Assembly (NCBI GenBank): GCA_025384855.1
Contig: JALAHT010000005.1
Location: 124,001 to 188,000 of the forward strand
Reading direction: 5' to 3'
DNA from: Luteirhabdus salina
GTDB taxonomy: Bacteria; Bacteroidota; Bacteroidia; Flavobacteriales; Flavobacteriaceae
Length of the DNA stretch: 64,000 nucleotides
How positions within the stretch are numbered: the stretch's first letter is position 1; the number at the start of each line of letters is the position of its first letter. Shown one piece after another: positions 51,415 to 60,693 of this stretch. Made by a program: the position numbers and the translations under genes. Under the pieces are notes generated by a model, which was given only the letters and a program-made list of their open reading frames with translations, was not told the origin of the DNA and did not search any database.

Positions 51415-53436
51415 TCAGCGGATGGTTTCTAACTCTTCCTTCATTTTATTTTTAAGTGAAAAATGAAGTATGACATATACTAGCAGTCCTGCAATAAATA
51501 CCAAAAGCCAAATGCCGATTTCATCCTTTTTCGCCACTAACTTTTGAAAGGAAGTATAGTTTATAACCGATTTAATCGCGAAATAATAGAAAATTAATGT
51601 TGCAATAATAAAAATAGCCTGTCCAGCAATCAGGCCGGTCTCAGCCATTGAAATGTTTGCGTAGTCGAAATAAGTAGACCCCACAACACCCAACAAAACA
51701 AAAGCATAGGCTAGCAACGCGTTTTTAGAGTTTTTACAGAATCCATCATAAAAGCTCTTTGCTTCCGTATAATTCCGATTTTCAAAATCGCCCGTAGCTT
51801 TCAGCTCCATTTCGGAAACATTCATTTCCTTTAACTTCATCAGGACAGCGGCTCTTAGTTCCTCCGAATAGCCATACTGACGATAATTTTTGAAAATATC
51901 TTTTAGCTGCGAAATGTTTCGCCCTTTCAGTATCGACTTCTCATGTTGTGTTAAAATGAGTGGCGCCTTTTCTATTACAGCCTCTGCAGCATCCTCCTCC
52001 TTCTTTCCAAATAATTTTGCAATACGCTGGAAGAATGCATCAATATCAATAATTCCTTGATCCGTGGTGGCGCGATAGGTAAGCCAAATACTCAGCGGAA
52101 GCATAATAGCAGTACTCAACCACGTTGCGATAAACGGGTGCATGGTACCATCCTCGGCGCTGTTCTTGGCGAAAATCCCAATAAAATGATACGTTAGAAA
52201 TAGCAAAACGGCCACCACCATTGGCAACCCCATTCCTCCTTTCCGAATGATCGCTCCCAAGGGTGCGCCTACAAAGAATAAGATTATACAGGCAGCGGCC
52301 AACGCAAACTTTTCGTGTAGGGCAATTTCAAATTTATTTAAACGCTTGGTTTTGTTTTTGAACTCGTTTTGTTTTGCTGCAATAGACTGTAACGTTCCAT
52401 TTGCATTGTTCAGCGCTAAATCTATCAGCCGCTGTTTTTTTATGGATTCGTCAAAGAGCTCTACAATCGATGGCACAGTATCCATGTCGACTGTAAGGGT
52501 GTCGTCTGCACTTTCTGTATAGTTGTATTTATTGATACCGCTGCGGAAGTACATGTTTTTCGAGAATGCTTCAATATCGTTTGTATAACTTCTAGAAAGC
52601 GAATCGATTTCAAAATTCAATTCTTCCACATTATACATGTTCTGGTTATTGTAGTTATTGTCCTTATCGAAATCAGCACTGTTGAATTCGGTTAAATCGA
52701 TATTGATGGTCGACTTCACGAATTCGCTTTTCGCAAAAGGCCTGCGCCGCTGTTGTTTTAGGTCGTTTACCTGAACATCCTCGTAGTAATTTCCGTTATT
52801 CAGAATAAGGGAAAGTGTATTGCTGTTTTCTTCACCTACCAATTCACCATCCTCAGCAATAATAACGGTGTAATTCCCATTGGGTCGGTCGGGATTTTTC
52901 TTATGAATTACAACGTTCTTCAAATATTGATCGCGATCCCCAGATTTTTCTTCAACCTTTATATTGAAAGCGTCACCTACCTGACTAAATTGCCCTTCGG
53001 TAATTGCCATTGAAGGTTTTAATTGTGCAATATTTCGCCGAAGGTTTTGCCATTTGTATTCAGAATAGGGAATAACGTTATTGGCGAAGAAGAAGGCTGT
53101 AATGGAGAGAATCCCAATAAAAACCATAAGACCACGCATCGCCCGTTGAAGCGAAATGCCCGTACTTTTCATGGCGGCGAACTCATACTTTTCAGCAAAA
53201 TTTCCAAACACCATTAAGGAGGTTACCAAAATGGTAAGCGGTAATACCAAAGGCATCAATCGTGGTGAAACGTACCACAGGAATTTCAATACAATCCATA
53301 TATCCAAATCCTTTCCAGCCAATTCCGAAATATAGAGCCAGATGGTCTGTAAGACGAAAATGAACATTAAAATAATGAAGACGCTGATAAACGTCTTCAA
53401 ATAGGAAATCAGGATATAGCGATCCAGTATTTTCAC
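51415..53436 (-). CDS. LptF/LptG-family lipopolysaccharide export permease
   Basis: 673 residues. It begins I-L-D-R-Y-I-L-I-S-Y-L-K-T-F, with three N-terminal membrane helices (about 10-32, 55-78, 97-120), a long periplasmic beta-jellyroll/loop region (about 125-370), and returning helices (about 385-460; F-F-V-G-A-P-L-G-A-I-I-R-K-G-G). A further C-terminal stretch of about 200 residues with two more helices is beyond the roughly 360 residues of E. coli LptF/G. The E-G-Q-F-S motif near residue 150 is that seen in Bacteroidota members. It works with LptB to extract LPS from the inner membrane. It lies 20 bases after lolA. Confidence 0.9.
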   Translation of the reverse strand: MKILDRYILISYLKTFISVFIILMFIFVLQTIWLYISELAGKDLDIWIVLKFLWYVSPRLMPLVLPLTILVTSLMVFGNFAEKYEFAAMKSTGISLQRAMRGLMVFIGILSITAFFFANNVIPYSEYKWQNLRRNIAQLKPSMAITEGQFSQVGDAFNIKVEEKSGDRDQYLKNVVIHKKNPDRPNGNYTVIIAEDGELVGEENSNTLSLILNNGNYYEDVQVNDLKQQRRRPFAKSEFVKSTINIDLTEFNSADFDKDNNYNNQNMYNVEELNFEIDSLSRSYTNDIEAFSKNMYFRSGINKYNYTESADDTLTVDMDTVPSIVELFDESIKKQRLIDLALNNANGTLQSIAAKQNEFKNKTKRLNKFEIALHEKFALAAACIILFFVGAPLGAIIRKGGMGLPMVVAVLLFLTYHFIGIFAKNSAEDGTMHPFIATWLSTAIMLPLSIWLTYRATTDQGIIDIDAFFQRIAKLFGKKEEDAAEAVIEKAPLILTQHEKSILKGRNISQLKDIFKNYRQYGYSEELRAAVLMKLKEMNVSEMELKATGDFENRNYTEAKSFYDGFCKNSKNALLAYAFVLLGVVGSTYFDYANISMAETGLIAGQAIFIIATLIFYYFAIKSVINYTSFQKLVAKKDEIGIWLLVFIAGLLVYVILHFSLKNKMKEELETIR

Positions 53437-53456
53437 GAAATTCGGCTATTTATTAC

Positions 53457-54104
53457 TTAGTCGAGTTTATTGATGTAGTATCCTTCACTTTCATATTTTC
53501 CTTCATCAAAAACAAAAAGGTTTTTCGAAAGGGGTTGATCGGTCTTAAAGGAATTCACCGTAATAGTATACTTCGTACCATTATCATCGGTTTGAATCAA
53601 CTTATATATATGCTTCGTTTGAACATCGATTCCTAGAAGAATATCCTTAATTTCAGCATTAGAATCAATCGGAATTAATTTTACAAACTGAATATTTCGA
53701 CCCTTCACGTTTTGTGTGATATCCATTTTATAGCGATATCCGTTTTCGTAAAACGTCAACATCTTTGAAGGGGTAATCTGCTTATCCTGACTGGAATCGT
53801 AGGTCGAAATCGTCACTTCCTCATCCTCAGGCACGATCGTATATATTTTCTTTCCATCGAACATAGTTGTGGTTCCTAACATATGCAGCACATACTTTTC
53901 ACCATCGATGGTAACATCACCACGTGTATCTTGATTCACGTTTTCCTTTGTGTTGCTAAGATTGTATTTGAAATCGATTTCAATATTATCGTAGCTACGT
54001 GCTTTTTGGGAGACTTCATTTAACAGGCTTTTGGCTTCCTGCGCCGAAACGGATAGTATGCTTCCGAAAAACAGTAATACCGTTACTAGGGCTATCTTTT
54101 TCAT
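53457..54104 (-). CDS. lolA: Outer-membrane lipoprotein carrier LolA
   Basis: 215 residues with signal peptide (to about 21, V-S-A-Q). The mature part has the open LolA barrel outline: I-D-F-K-Y-N-L, T-R-G-D-V-T-I-D-G, Y-V-L-H-M-L-G-T-T-T-M-F-D-G-K, and a conserved Y-T-I-V-P-E-D-E-E-V-T-I segment. LolA ferries lipoproteins across the periplasm from LolCDE. The sequence is typical of the divergent Bacteroidota LolA. It lies 4 bases after ftsK. Confidence 0.9.
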   Translation of the reverse strand: MKKIALVTVLLFFGSILSVSAQEAKSLLNEVSQKARSYDNIEIDFKYNLSNTKENVNQDTRGDVTIDGEKYVLHMLGTTTMFDGKKIYTIVPEDEEVTISTYDSSQDKQITPSKMLTFYENGYRYKMDITQNVKGRNIQFVKLIPIDSNAEIKDILLGIDVQTKHIYKLIQTDDNGTKYTITVNSFKTDQPLSKNLFVFDEGKYESEGYYINKLD

Positions 54105-54108
54105 GGGT

Positions 54109-56496
54109 TTAATCGTTTTGATTTTGTTCGTTTTCTAAATGTTGGTTTAACGCTTCAATGGTTGGGACCAATACTTGTCGTGCCTTACTTCCTTCAAACG
54201 GACCTACAATGCCTGCAGCTTCCAATTGATCGATAATTCTTCCGGCACGATTATATCCTAATTTCAGTTTTCGCTGTAGGAGGGAGGTCGAACCTTGTTG
54301 GGCCGTAACCAATACCTCGGCAGCTTCTCGAAACAGTTTGTCCCGTTCCTCGATAATATCATCAAGAGTTGTGCCACCTTCATCGCTTACATACTCTGGC
54401 AGGAGATGGGCATCTGGGTAGGCTTTTTGCGATCCGATATAGTCGGTAATATCGCCCACTTCAGGGGTGTCCACAAAGGCACATTGCAATCGGGTAAGAT
54501 CGTTTCCTTGTGTGTACAACATATCGCCGCGACCAATTAACTGATCGGCTCCGCTATTGTCCAAAATCGTTCGCGAATCGATCTTACTGGTCACTCGAAA
54601 GGCTATACGCGCCGGGAAATTCGCCTTAATAATACCCGTAATAACATTTACCGAAGGTCGTTGGGTGGCGATAATCAAGTGAATCCCAATCGCCCTAGCC
54701 AACTGAGCCAAACGCGCAATAGGGGTTTCTACCTCTTTACCAGCGGTCATAATCAGATCGGCGAATTCGTCAATAACTAGAACGATGTAGGGAAGGTAGC
54801 GGTGACCGTCGTTCGGATTCAGTTTTCGCTTTTTGAACTTTACGTTGTACTCTTTGATATTTCGGCACATGGCGTCTTTCAACAAATCGTAGCGTTCGTC
54901 CATTTCAATACAAAGTGAATTCAGGGTATTGATTACTTTGTTGGTATCGGTAATAATGGCTTCCTCGGTATCGGGCAGCTTCGCGAGATAATGGCGTTCA
55001 ATTTTATTGAAAAGCGTCAGCTCCACTTTTTTAGGGTCGACCAATACAAATTTTACTTCTGCAGGATGTTTTTTATAGAGGAGGGAGGTAAGAATAGCAT
55101 TTAATCCAACCGATTTACCCTGTCCTGTAGCACCTGCCATTAACAAGTGGGGCATTTTTGCCAAATCGACCACAAAGGTTTCGTTGCTGATGGTTTTCCC
55201 CATTGCCAATGGTAATTCCATCTCCGCTTTTTGAAACTTAGGCGAAGCGATCACCGAACGCATCGAAACGATTCGTGCATCCTTGTTAGGAACTTCAATT
55301 CCGATAGTACCACGACCTGGAATTGGCGCGATGATTCGGATACCTAATGCCGAAAGCGAAAGTGCAATATCGTCTTCCAGATTTTTAATTTTTGAAATTC
55401 GAATTCCGGCTTCTGGAACAATTTCATATAAGGTCACCGTTGGACCAACCGTCGCTTTTATATTTTGAATCCCAATTTTATAGTTGCTCAGGGTTTCAAC
55501 AATTCGATTTTTATATTCCTCTAGCTCTTCTTGGTTGATGGTGATGCCCTTTCCACCAGTATAGTCTTTCAGCAAGTCGATGGGAGGGAGTTTATAGTTG
55601 CTCAGTTCCAAGGTGGGGTCGAATTCACCAAAGTCAGCTACCAGTTTGTTGCTGATGTTATCTTCATCCGTTTCCTCCTCTTCGGCCTGCTCCACTTCCA
55701 TTTGTACATCGTCCTCCACTTTTTTGGTTTCAGAATCGTTCGATTTCAGCGTAGGTTCGATTTCTTCCTCTTCCGTTTCGTTGATATCCATTGCAACCGT
55801 TGCGGTTTCAGGAGTGGTAACAGCATCGACTACCGTTTTTTCGTAATCACTTTGCTCAAGATCTTCGTCTGCTTCTTCAGCATTGAAATCGGCCTGAATC
55901 TCTTTTTTCGTCTTATTGAAGAAACTGCCGACCACTTCAGGAGTTACTTTCAATCGTATCACAAAATAGACAATGGCTAAAAATGCCATCACTAAAATAG
56001 CGCCTGTCAAACCGATGTAGTCCTGCATCCAATCGTTTACTTCATACCCAACCACACCGCTGAAAAGCGTATATTTTTCAACAAAAAATCCAAAGAATAC
56101 GGCTAACCATAGCATTACCAACAATCCCCACAACCAAAACTTTTGTAAGGGTTTCTTGTTATAGTTGAAGAATAGATACACACCGGAAAGCGTGATAAGA
56201 AAGGCTAGGATAAAGGCTGCGATTCCGAAACCATCGTAGACGAATAAGTGTCCAACGTTGCTGCCAAACTTGTTAAGCCAATTTTCGGTTTGAAGTTCGC
56301 GTTCGGCAAGCATGCCAACTTCACTTTGGTCGGCTTGCCAGGTGAAGAAATAGGAAACAAACGAAAGCAACAGTGCCAACCCTAGAAAAAACAAAAATCC
56401 GCCCAGAACAATCTGCTGTTGTTTGGAAAGCGAAAGCGAAATCTTTTTCCTTGGGGTCTTGGATTTTTTTGAAGTTTTCTTCTTTTTTCGCGCCAT
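54109..56496 (-). CDS. ftsK: DNA translocase FtsK
   Basis: 795 residues. Four N-terminal membrane helices (about 28-50, 90-112, 120-140, 160-185) anchor it at the septum, followed by an acidic linker and the motor: alpha domain (about 310-400), RecA-like beta domain with Walker A G-A-T-G-Q-G-K-S-V (Lys461), Walker B Y-I-V-L-V-I-D-E-F-A-D-L and A-T-Q-R-P-S-V-N-V-I-T-G. The C-terminal gamma winged helix (about 725-780) has L-L-Q-R-K-L-K-L-G-Y-N-R-A. It moves chromosome ends to dif during cell division. First gene of the ftsK-lolA-lptF/G-ribB operon. Confidence 0.96.
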   Translation of the reverse strand: MARKKKKTSKKSKTPRKKISLSLSKQQQIVLGGFLFFLGLALLLSFVSYFFTWQADQSEVGMLAERELQTENWLNKFGSNVGHLFVYDGFGIAAFILAFLITLSGVYLFFNYNKKPLQKFWLWGLLVMLWLAVFFGFFVEKYTLFSGVVGYEVNDWMQDYIGLTGAILVMAFLAIVYFVIRLKVTPEVVGSFFNKTKKEIQADFNAEEADEDLEQSDYEKTVVDAVTTPETATVAMDINETEEEEIEPTLKSNDSETKKVEDDVQMEVEQAEEEETDEDNISNKLVADFGEFDPTLELSNYKLPPIDLLKDYTGGKGITINQEELEEYKNRIVETLSNYKIGIQNIKATVGPTVTLYEIVPEAGIRISKIKNLEDDIALSLSALGIRIIAPIPGRGTIGIEVPNKDARIVSMRSVIASPKFQKAEMELPLAMGKTISNETFVVDLAKMPHLLMAGATGQGKSVGLNAILTSLLYKKHPAEVKFVLVDPKKVELTLFNKIERHYLAKLPDTEEAIITDTNKVINTLNSLCIEMDERYDLLKDAMCRNIKEYNVKFKKRKLNPNDGHRYLPYIVLVIDEFADLIMTAGKEVETPIARLAQLARAIGIHLIIATQRPSVNVITGIIKANFPARIAFRVTSKIDSRTILDNSGADQLIGRGDMLYTQGNDLTRLQCAFVDTPEVGDITDYIGSQKAYPDAHLLPEYVSDEGGTTLDDIIEERDKLFREAAEVLVTAQQGSTSLLQRKLKLGYNRAGRIIDQLEAAGIVGPFEGSKARQVLVPTIEALNQHLENEQNQND

Positions 56497-56518
56497 GCGG
56501 AATCGGTAGGTTTTTCAG

Positions 56519-56526
56519 CAAAAGTA
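56519..56526 (-). promoter_or_regulatory. -7 promoter element for ftsK
   Basis: TACTTTTG on the minus strand with TTG 16 bases upstream (56543-56545), 22 bases before the ftsK ATG. Confidence 0.55.
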
Positions 56527-56600
56527 CAATAATGTAACGGTACAAGCTACATAATTATTTTGAAAACGCAATCGGCTAGAAAGGTGAAATTTGAGGGTTT

Positions 56601-57596
56601 TTATTGCGAAATGGAATAGTCGATTAACAGTTCTTGATCCATTCGCCATCGAAGCCATCCTGTAGCGGCGGTCTGGTTTTTGTCGTTTTTCAGCGCTATC
56701 TGAAGCCAATCGCCTTGTACGGAAAGTGGTCGTAAAGATTTGAAATCCTGCGCAACGGTTCCGGCATGAGCTAAGGGTTTTATGCGAATGGGTTGCGAAT
56801 GCTCTTCAACCATCGTAATCGTATTCAATTGAAGGAGAAAGGAAGGCCAGTATAGCAATTCGCCAGCATTTTTGTCGAGATAGGCTATTTGTTGTGTTTT
56901 GGTATTCACTTCAACCTTTATAAAATCGTACCCAACGGCTAAAACCTTGAAATAGAATTGGCCATATTCGGTGTTATGGTATTCGGGCCAAAGATAGGGA
57001 GGCGCACTTCTTAGGTCGAAGCCTCCAGTCTGATTTTGTTGTAGTGAGATACTATCTTTGGGCGAATGTTCCGCAACGCCTTTTTCCCAGTTGATGTTTC
57101 CATAGAAATACAGCGTGGGATACTCGTAAAAGTTCGGTTTAAAGAAGCCGAGGCCTATTGCTGAAGAAGAAACAGTGCTTAGGTTACCTCTCTTTGTTGA
57201 AGTTTTAAGCAACCGTGACCTACTTGCGGTGGTTGATAGGAAAGAAACGGGTTCGGTGGTGGTTTTGACTGGAGGATTGGTTTCCACAGGAGCTTTTTCC
57301 TTTTTATTCTGAAGGAATCGGTAATGGGTGATACCGTATCCAATGGCGAGCATGACCAACAATATCCAATTGCAGCGAACAATCCATTTATGCGCTACAT
57401 GATAAGCGATAAAGAAGGAACCGATAAACGCGAGTCCGCCAAACAGAACACCATACCCCAAAACAATTGCTCCTCCTGCCAACCCTTGATTCCTTCCGGC
57501 TCCTATATAACCAGCGAAGTACAATCCGATGATAAAAAAGACCAATGCCATTAAAATATAAAACGCAACACTGGCCGGTTTGATAAGCTTTTTCAT
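56601..57596 (-). CDS. Hypothetical membrane protein with SH3-like C-terminal domain, paralogue of the next gene
   Basis: 331 residues, no family recognised. Three N-terminal hydrophobic helices (about 10-30, 38-66, 75-92) precede a linker and a C-terminal domain of about 190 residues. The latter shares G-F-F-x-P-x-F-x-E, x-T-L-Y-x-Y, Y-G-x-F-Y and the end block E-G-D-W-L/M-x-I-A/E-I/L with G-W-L/I-R-W-R with the 213-residue protein upstream, so the two are duplicated. It is the last gene of the VWA operon and starts 1 base after the previous stop. Confidence 0.7.
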   Translation of the reverse strand: MKKLIKPASVAFYILMALVFFIIGLYFAGYIGAGRNQGLAGGAIVLGYGVLFGGLAFIGSFFIAYHVAHKWIVRCNWILLVMLAIGYGITHYRFLQNKKEKAPVETNPPVKTTTEPVSFLSTTASRSRLLKTSTKRGNLSTVSSSAIGLGFFKPNFYEYPTLYFYGNINWEKGVAEHSPKDSISLQQNQTGGFDLRSAPPYLWPEYHNTEYGQFYFKVLAVGYDFIKVEVNTKTQQIAYLDKNAGELLYWPSFLLQLNTITMVEEHSQPIRIKPLAHAGTVAQDFKSLRPLSVQGDWLQIALKNDKNQTAATGWLRWRMDQELLIDYSISQ

Positions 57597-57597
57597 A

Positions 57598-58239
57598 TCA
57601 AGAAAGTAAGTTGTATCGAATTAACAATTTGCCATCCTTTCGCCAGCGAATCCAGCCTGTTTTACCGGTACTTCTGAAATTGCTGTCGAGAATTTCCACC
57701 TCCATCCAATCGCCTTCAATATACTTCGGTCGAAAGAAGGTATTCCGGTCGTACACCCTTCCAGCCGATTTCACCTTCCAATGGTCATAGACTTTTTGAC
57801 CTTCAGAATCGAATTCAACGGAATGTATCGATAACAAAAACTCTTCCCAAGAAACAAATTCACCTGTATGGCGCTTCATATAAGTGGTTTTTCCCGTTTC
57901 CTCATTCGCAATGATTTCTACATATTCCGAGCCCAGTCGTTTTACACCGATATAGAAAATACCATAGTCCAATTTGTTGAACGCGGGTTTGAACCATGAG
58001 GGTGCCGTATCGATAACCATATTGTAGCCGAGCTTCTTAAGCGTAATGCTATCGATGGGTTTTTCCAGCCCTGATATTTCAGGTTTTGACGCTTCCGGAT
58101 TATATAGATAAATAGTGTTTCCTTCTGAAAACTCGGGAGCGAAAAAACCGATGGGCATCACCTCATTCTGACCAATGCAATGTGTTGAAGCCAACAATCC
58201 AATTAGAAGAATGATAAGCGAATTTCTAAGTGCTTTCAT
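57598..58239 (-). CDS. Hypothetical secreted protein, SH3-like domain, paralogue of the 331-residue protein
   Basis: 213 residues with a signal peptide (to about 23, C-I-G-Q). The mature part equals the C-terminal domain of the downstream 331-residue protein: I-G-F-F-A-P-E-F-S-E-G-N-T-I-Y-L-Y, P-S-W-F-K-P, Y-G-I-F-Y-I-G-V and the ending E-G-D-W-M-E-V-E-I with G-W-I-R-W-R. It therefore looks like the soluble, exported version. It lies 2 bases after the VWA gene and is co-transcribed. The function is unknown. Confidence 0.7.
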   Translation of the reverse strand: MKALRNSLIILLIGLLASTHCIGQNEVMPIGFFAPEFSEGNTIYLYNPEASKPEISGLEKPIDSITLKKLGYNMVIDTAPSWFKPAFNKLDYGIFYIGVKRLGSEYVEIIANEETGKTTYMKRHTGEFVSWEEFLLSIHSVEFDSEGQKVYDHWKVKSAGRVYDRNTFFRPKYIEGDWMEVEILDSNFRSTGKTGWIRWRKDGKLLIRYNLLS

Positions 58240-58241
58240 CT

Positions 58242-59633
58242 TTAATAGTTGACGGTTTCGGTATGGGTTTCACCCTGTTTCAAGGAATATGTGAATTTCT
58301 TTTTAGGAAGGTGTTTATAGACACTTAATGGTGTAACGGTAACTTCATAATTTCCTGGGTTCATGATAAAATCGACACCCCGATTATAGGTGCGACCGCC
58401 GACCACGCTTTTATCGGCATCGACATCCACAATTTGCACCATTGAATCTACGTGCTCCCCGTTTACCTTTACATGAACTTTGAAATTCCCAGAAGTAAAA
58501 TCGTAGGTGACGGGTGTCGTTTCCCCACTTTTGATAACCACATCTTCCAAAACGGTATTAGTATGCATTCCTTTTATTTGCAAGGCTTGCAAGTGTATAT
58601 CGTAGGTGCCTGGATTAACTTCAATCTCTTTAATTCGAGTGTAGGTGCGCCCTCCAGCTACGCGTTTTCCTTCTTTATTTACAATCGACACGGTACAATC
58701 CCAATTTTCGCCATTGTTGGTAGGATTGATAGCTACTTTACCCCCATCGAAGCTAATGGTTCGTTCTGTTTTTTGATTTTCCAAGCTTTTCTCCCCTGGA
58801 AATTTTATGGCTTCCACACTGCTACCTAATGGATACGCCACTAAATCGTACGTTCCTTCCGGAAGATACATATATCGCGTTTCACCATAGGTACGAAGCG
58901 AATTAACGCTTTCTTCGGTTCCTTCTTTATACGCCGTTACATAGGCATCAATAGCCTGACCATTTTTGATTGCATATACCCCAAAATTACCTTCGCGTTT
59001 GTCGATGGTTTCTGCTACCGCTTCATTCATCACTTCACTTAAGCCGCCCGCATCGGCAGCATCGTAATAGTTACCATCGCCTGCCTCTGCGGCGCATTTC
59101 AACTGACCGGTTTCGCTATCCTTCAATCCAAAGCCAACGATATGAAGTTTAAAGTCAATGCCTTCTTTTTTAGCGGCTTTCACCACATCGCAGATGTTGC
59201 CGTTACAGGATTCGATTCCATCGGTAATCAAGATAATCGTTGCGGGATTTTTTGCTTTTCGCAATTGGTCGATGACTATTTCAGCAGAATAGGCAAGGGG
59301 AGTTTTTCCCAGCGGCTTAATGCCTTTAATGGCTGAGGTAACCGAAGCTTTTGAATCGTTGTCGAGCGTTACCAAGGTCTCAACATCCTTACAATTACCT
59401 TTTTCGCGGTGGCCATAGGCTACCAAGCCAACTTTTTGATTCTCCGGTAGTTTATCTACCGATTCCGAAAGCACTTCCGAAGCGATTTCCATTTTGGTCT
59501 TTCCGCTCATTTGGCCCCACATCGAGCCACTGGCATCGTAGATAAACATGATGGCAGCGCGGGCATCGTTGCTTTGTGATATCGCAGAATAGGCGAAACA
59601 TAGCAACAATAGAGAGAGTATTGCTTTTTTCAT
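58242..59633 (-). CDS. Secreted von Willebrand A domain protein with tandem beta domains
   Basis: 463 residues from ATG 59633 (ATG 59642 also possible; the longer TTG frame is rejected). Signal peptide to about 20 (S-A-I-S-Q). A VWA domain follows with an intact MIDAS: D-A-S-G-S-M-W-G (Asp33, Ser35, Ser37), a Thr loop and I-L-I-T-D-G-I-E-S. The C-terminal half holds two related beta repeats with V-A-G-G-R-T-Y-T-R / V-V-G-G-R-T-Y-N-R followed by V-N-P-G-T-Y-D-I-H / M-N-P-G-N-Y-E-V-T. First gene of an operon with two SH3-like paralogues, under a two-component-type operator. Confidence 0.88.
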   Translation of the reverse strand: MKKAILSLLLLCFAYSAISQSNDARAAIMFIYDASGSMWGQMSGKTKMEIASEVLSESVDKLPENQKVGLVAYGHREKGNCKDVETLVTLDNDSKASVTSAIKGIKPLGKTPLAYSAEIVIDQLRKAKNPATIILITDGIESCNGNICDVVKAAKKEGIDFKLHIVGFGLKDSETGQLKCAAEAGDGNYYDAADAGGLSEVMNEAVAETIDKREGNFGVYAIKNGQAIDAYVTAYKEGTEESVNSLRTYGETRYMYLPEGTYDLVAYPLGSSVEAIKFPGEKSLENQKTERTISFDGGKVAINPTNNGENWDCTVSIVNKEGKRVAGGRTYTRIKEIEVNPGTYDIHLQALQIKGMHTNTVLEDVVIKSGETTPVTYDFTSGNFKVHVKVNGEHVDSMVQIVDVDADKSVVGGRTYNRGVDFIMNPGNYEVTVTPLSVYKHLPKKKFTYSLKQGETHTETVNY

Positions 59634-59676
59634 AATTGACATATTTGGCTGTTCTAAGGTATACAATATTTCAGAA

Positions 59677-59707
59677 CAAACTTACTGTCAATTAGTTGCG
59701 AAGTCAA
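59677..59707 (-). promoter_or_regulatory. Promoter of the VWA operon
   Basis: Minus strand: TTG (59705-59707), exactly 20 bases, TAAGTTTG (59677-59684). The palindrome at 59706 overlaps the TTG. Confidence 0.75.
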
Positions 59708-59725
59708 TTACCCGATTGGGTGATT
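59706..59725. promoter_or_regulatory. Operator palindrome 1 of the putative two-component regulon
   Basis: AATTACCC (59706-59713), GATT, GGGTGATT (59718-59725), one mismatch between arms, directly upstream of the VWA promoter. Same sequence and geometry as the sites at 60694 and 62287. Confidence 0.75.
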
Positions 59726-59744
59726 TAAAAAGAAAGTGTACTAT

Positions 59745-60104
59745 TTAGAATTTTGGAATGTAGATGATACAAGCAACTACAACCGCAGCGATGGCCGCAA
59801 AAAATACGGCACCTGCTGCAACATCTTTGATGTATCCTATTTTGTTGTGAAAGTCGGGGTGAATAAAATCCGCAATTTCCTCGGCTGCCGTATTCACGCC
59901 TTCAATTCCCATGACTAATCCGATGGCTAATACCTGAAGCATCCATTCGGTTGAAGAAATGTCGAAGTAAAATCCAGCTATGGTTACTAAAACGGCAATA
60001 ACCGCCTGCACTTGAATACTATGCTCATAGCGTAACAGTTTGATGGCACCGATAGTAGCATAGCGGAATCCTTTCAGGCGTTTACCCAGGTACGAGTCCC
60101 ACAT
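59745..60104 (-). CDS. dgkA: Diacylglycerol kinase family protein (DgkA-like)
   Basis: 119 residues with three membrane helices (about 32-50, 52-70, 95-117). It carries the family signature E-G-V-N-T-A-A-E-E-I-A-D-F and an N-terminal R-F-R-Y-A-type amphipathic start (F-R-Y-A-T-I-G-A-I-K-L-L-R-Y-E-H). DgkA-type enzymes phosphorylate diacylglycerol or undecaprenol in the inner membrane; undecaprenol is possible in this group. Its start codon shares a base with the tpx stop (TAATG). Confidence 0.9.
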   Translation of the reverse strand: MWDSYLGKRLKGFRYATIGAIKLLRYEHSIQVQAVIAVLVTIAGFYFDISSTEWMLQVLAIGLVMGIEGVNTAAEEIADFIHPDFHNKIGYIKDVAAGAVFFAAIAAVVVACIIYIPKF

Positions 60105-60604
60105 TATAACAAGGTTTTTAAAGCGGATAGATAGTCAGGCTCATCGGCTATTTCGGGTACTTGTTGGGAATGTATAACGGTACCTTCTTCATCTAATACT
60201 ACCACGGCTCTGGAATGAAACCCTTCCATCGCACCGCTAGTCATGGTAACGCCATAGGTTTTTCCGAAACTCCCGTCAATTACGTCCGAAAGGTTAATAA
60301 CTTTATCGGTACCTTCATCATCGGCGAAGCGCTTTTGCGCAAAGGGAGTATCTCGGGATATGCACAATACTTTAGTATTCTCGAGCTCTGCTGCTTTTTC
60401 ATTAAACTTCCGAACCGAAGTAGCACAAACATTGGTATCGATACTTGGGAAAATATTTAAGATTACCCTAGATCCTTTAAAGTCGCTAAGCGATTTTGTT
60501 GATAAGTCCTGTGCCTTCAATTTAAAATCAGGTGCTTTTTCGCCTTCTTTGGGAAGCTGTCCCGAAGTGTTTATTTCATTTCCTCCTAAAGTGATAGTTG
60601 CCAT
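60104..60604 (-). CDS. tpx: Thiol peroxidase Tpx, resolving cysteine absent
   Basis: 166 residues from ATG 60604 (TTG 60625 rejected). Peroxidatic Cys60 is in P-S-I-D-T-N-V-C, and Cys81 in V-L-C-I-S-R-D, as in E. coli Tpx (Cys61 and Cys82). E. coli resolves with Cys95 in R-F-C; here that site is R-F-A, so the usual disulphide cannot form and either Cys81 or an external thiol must resolve it. The rest (E-G-F-H-S-R-A-V-V-V-L-D) is conserved. It scavenges peroxides in the cytoplasm. tpx and dgkA form an operon. Confidence 0.93.
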   Translation of the reverse strand: MATITLGGNEINTSGQLPKEGEKAPDFKLKAQDLSTKSLSDFKGSRVILNIFPSIDTNVCATSVRKFNEKAAELENTKVLCISRDTPFAQKRFADDEGTDKVINLSDVIDGSFGKTYGVTMTSGAMEGFHSRAVVVLDEEGTVIHSQQVPEIADEPDYLSALKTLL

Positions 60605-60624
60605 GATGCTCTTTTTTTGAAACA

Positions 60625-60632
60625 CAAAAATA
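60625..60632 (-). promoter_or_regulatory. -7 promoter element for tpx
   Basis: TATTTTTG on the minus strand, 20 bases before the tpx ATG. Confidence 0.5.
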
Positions 60633-60693
60633 ACAATTCGATAGCAGTTTCTTGTTGAAAGTATTCGAATCTATTTTGTAAGGCACTGTTAAA

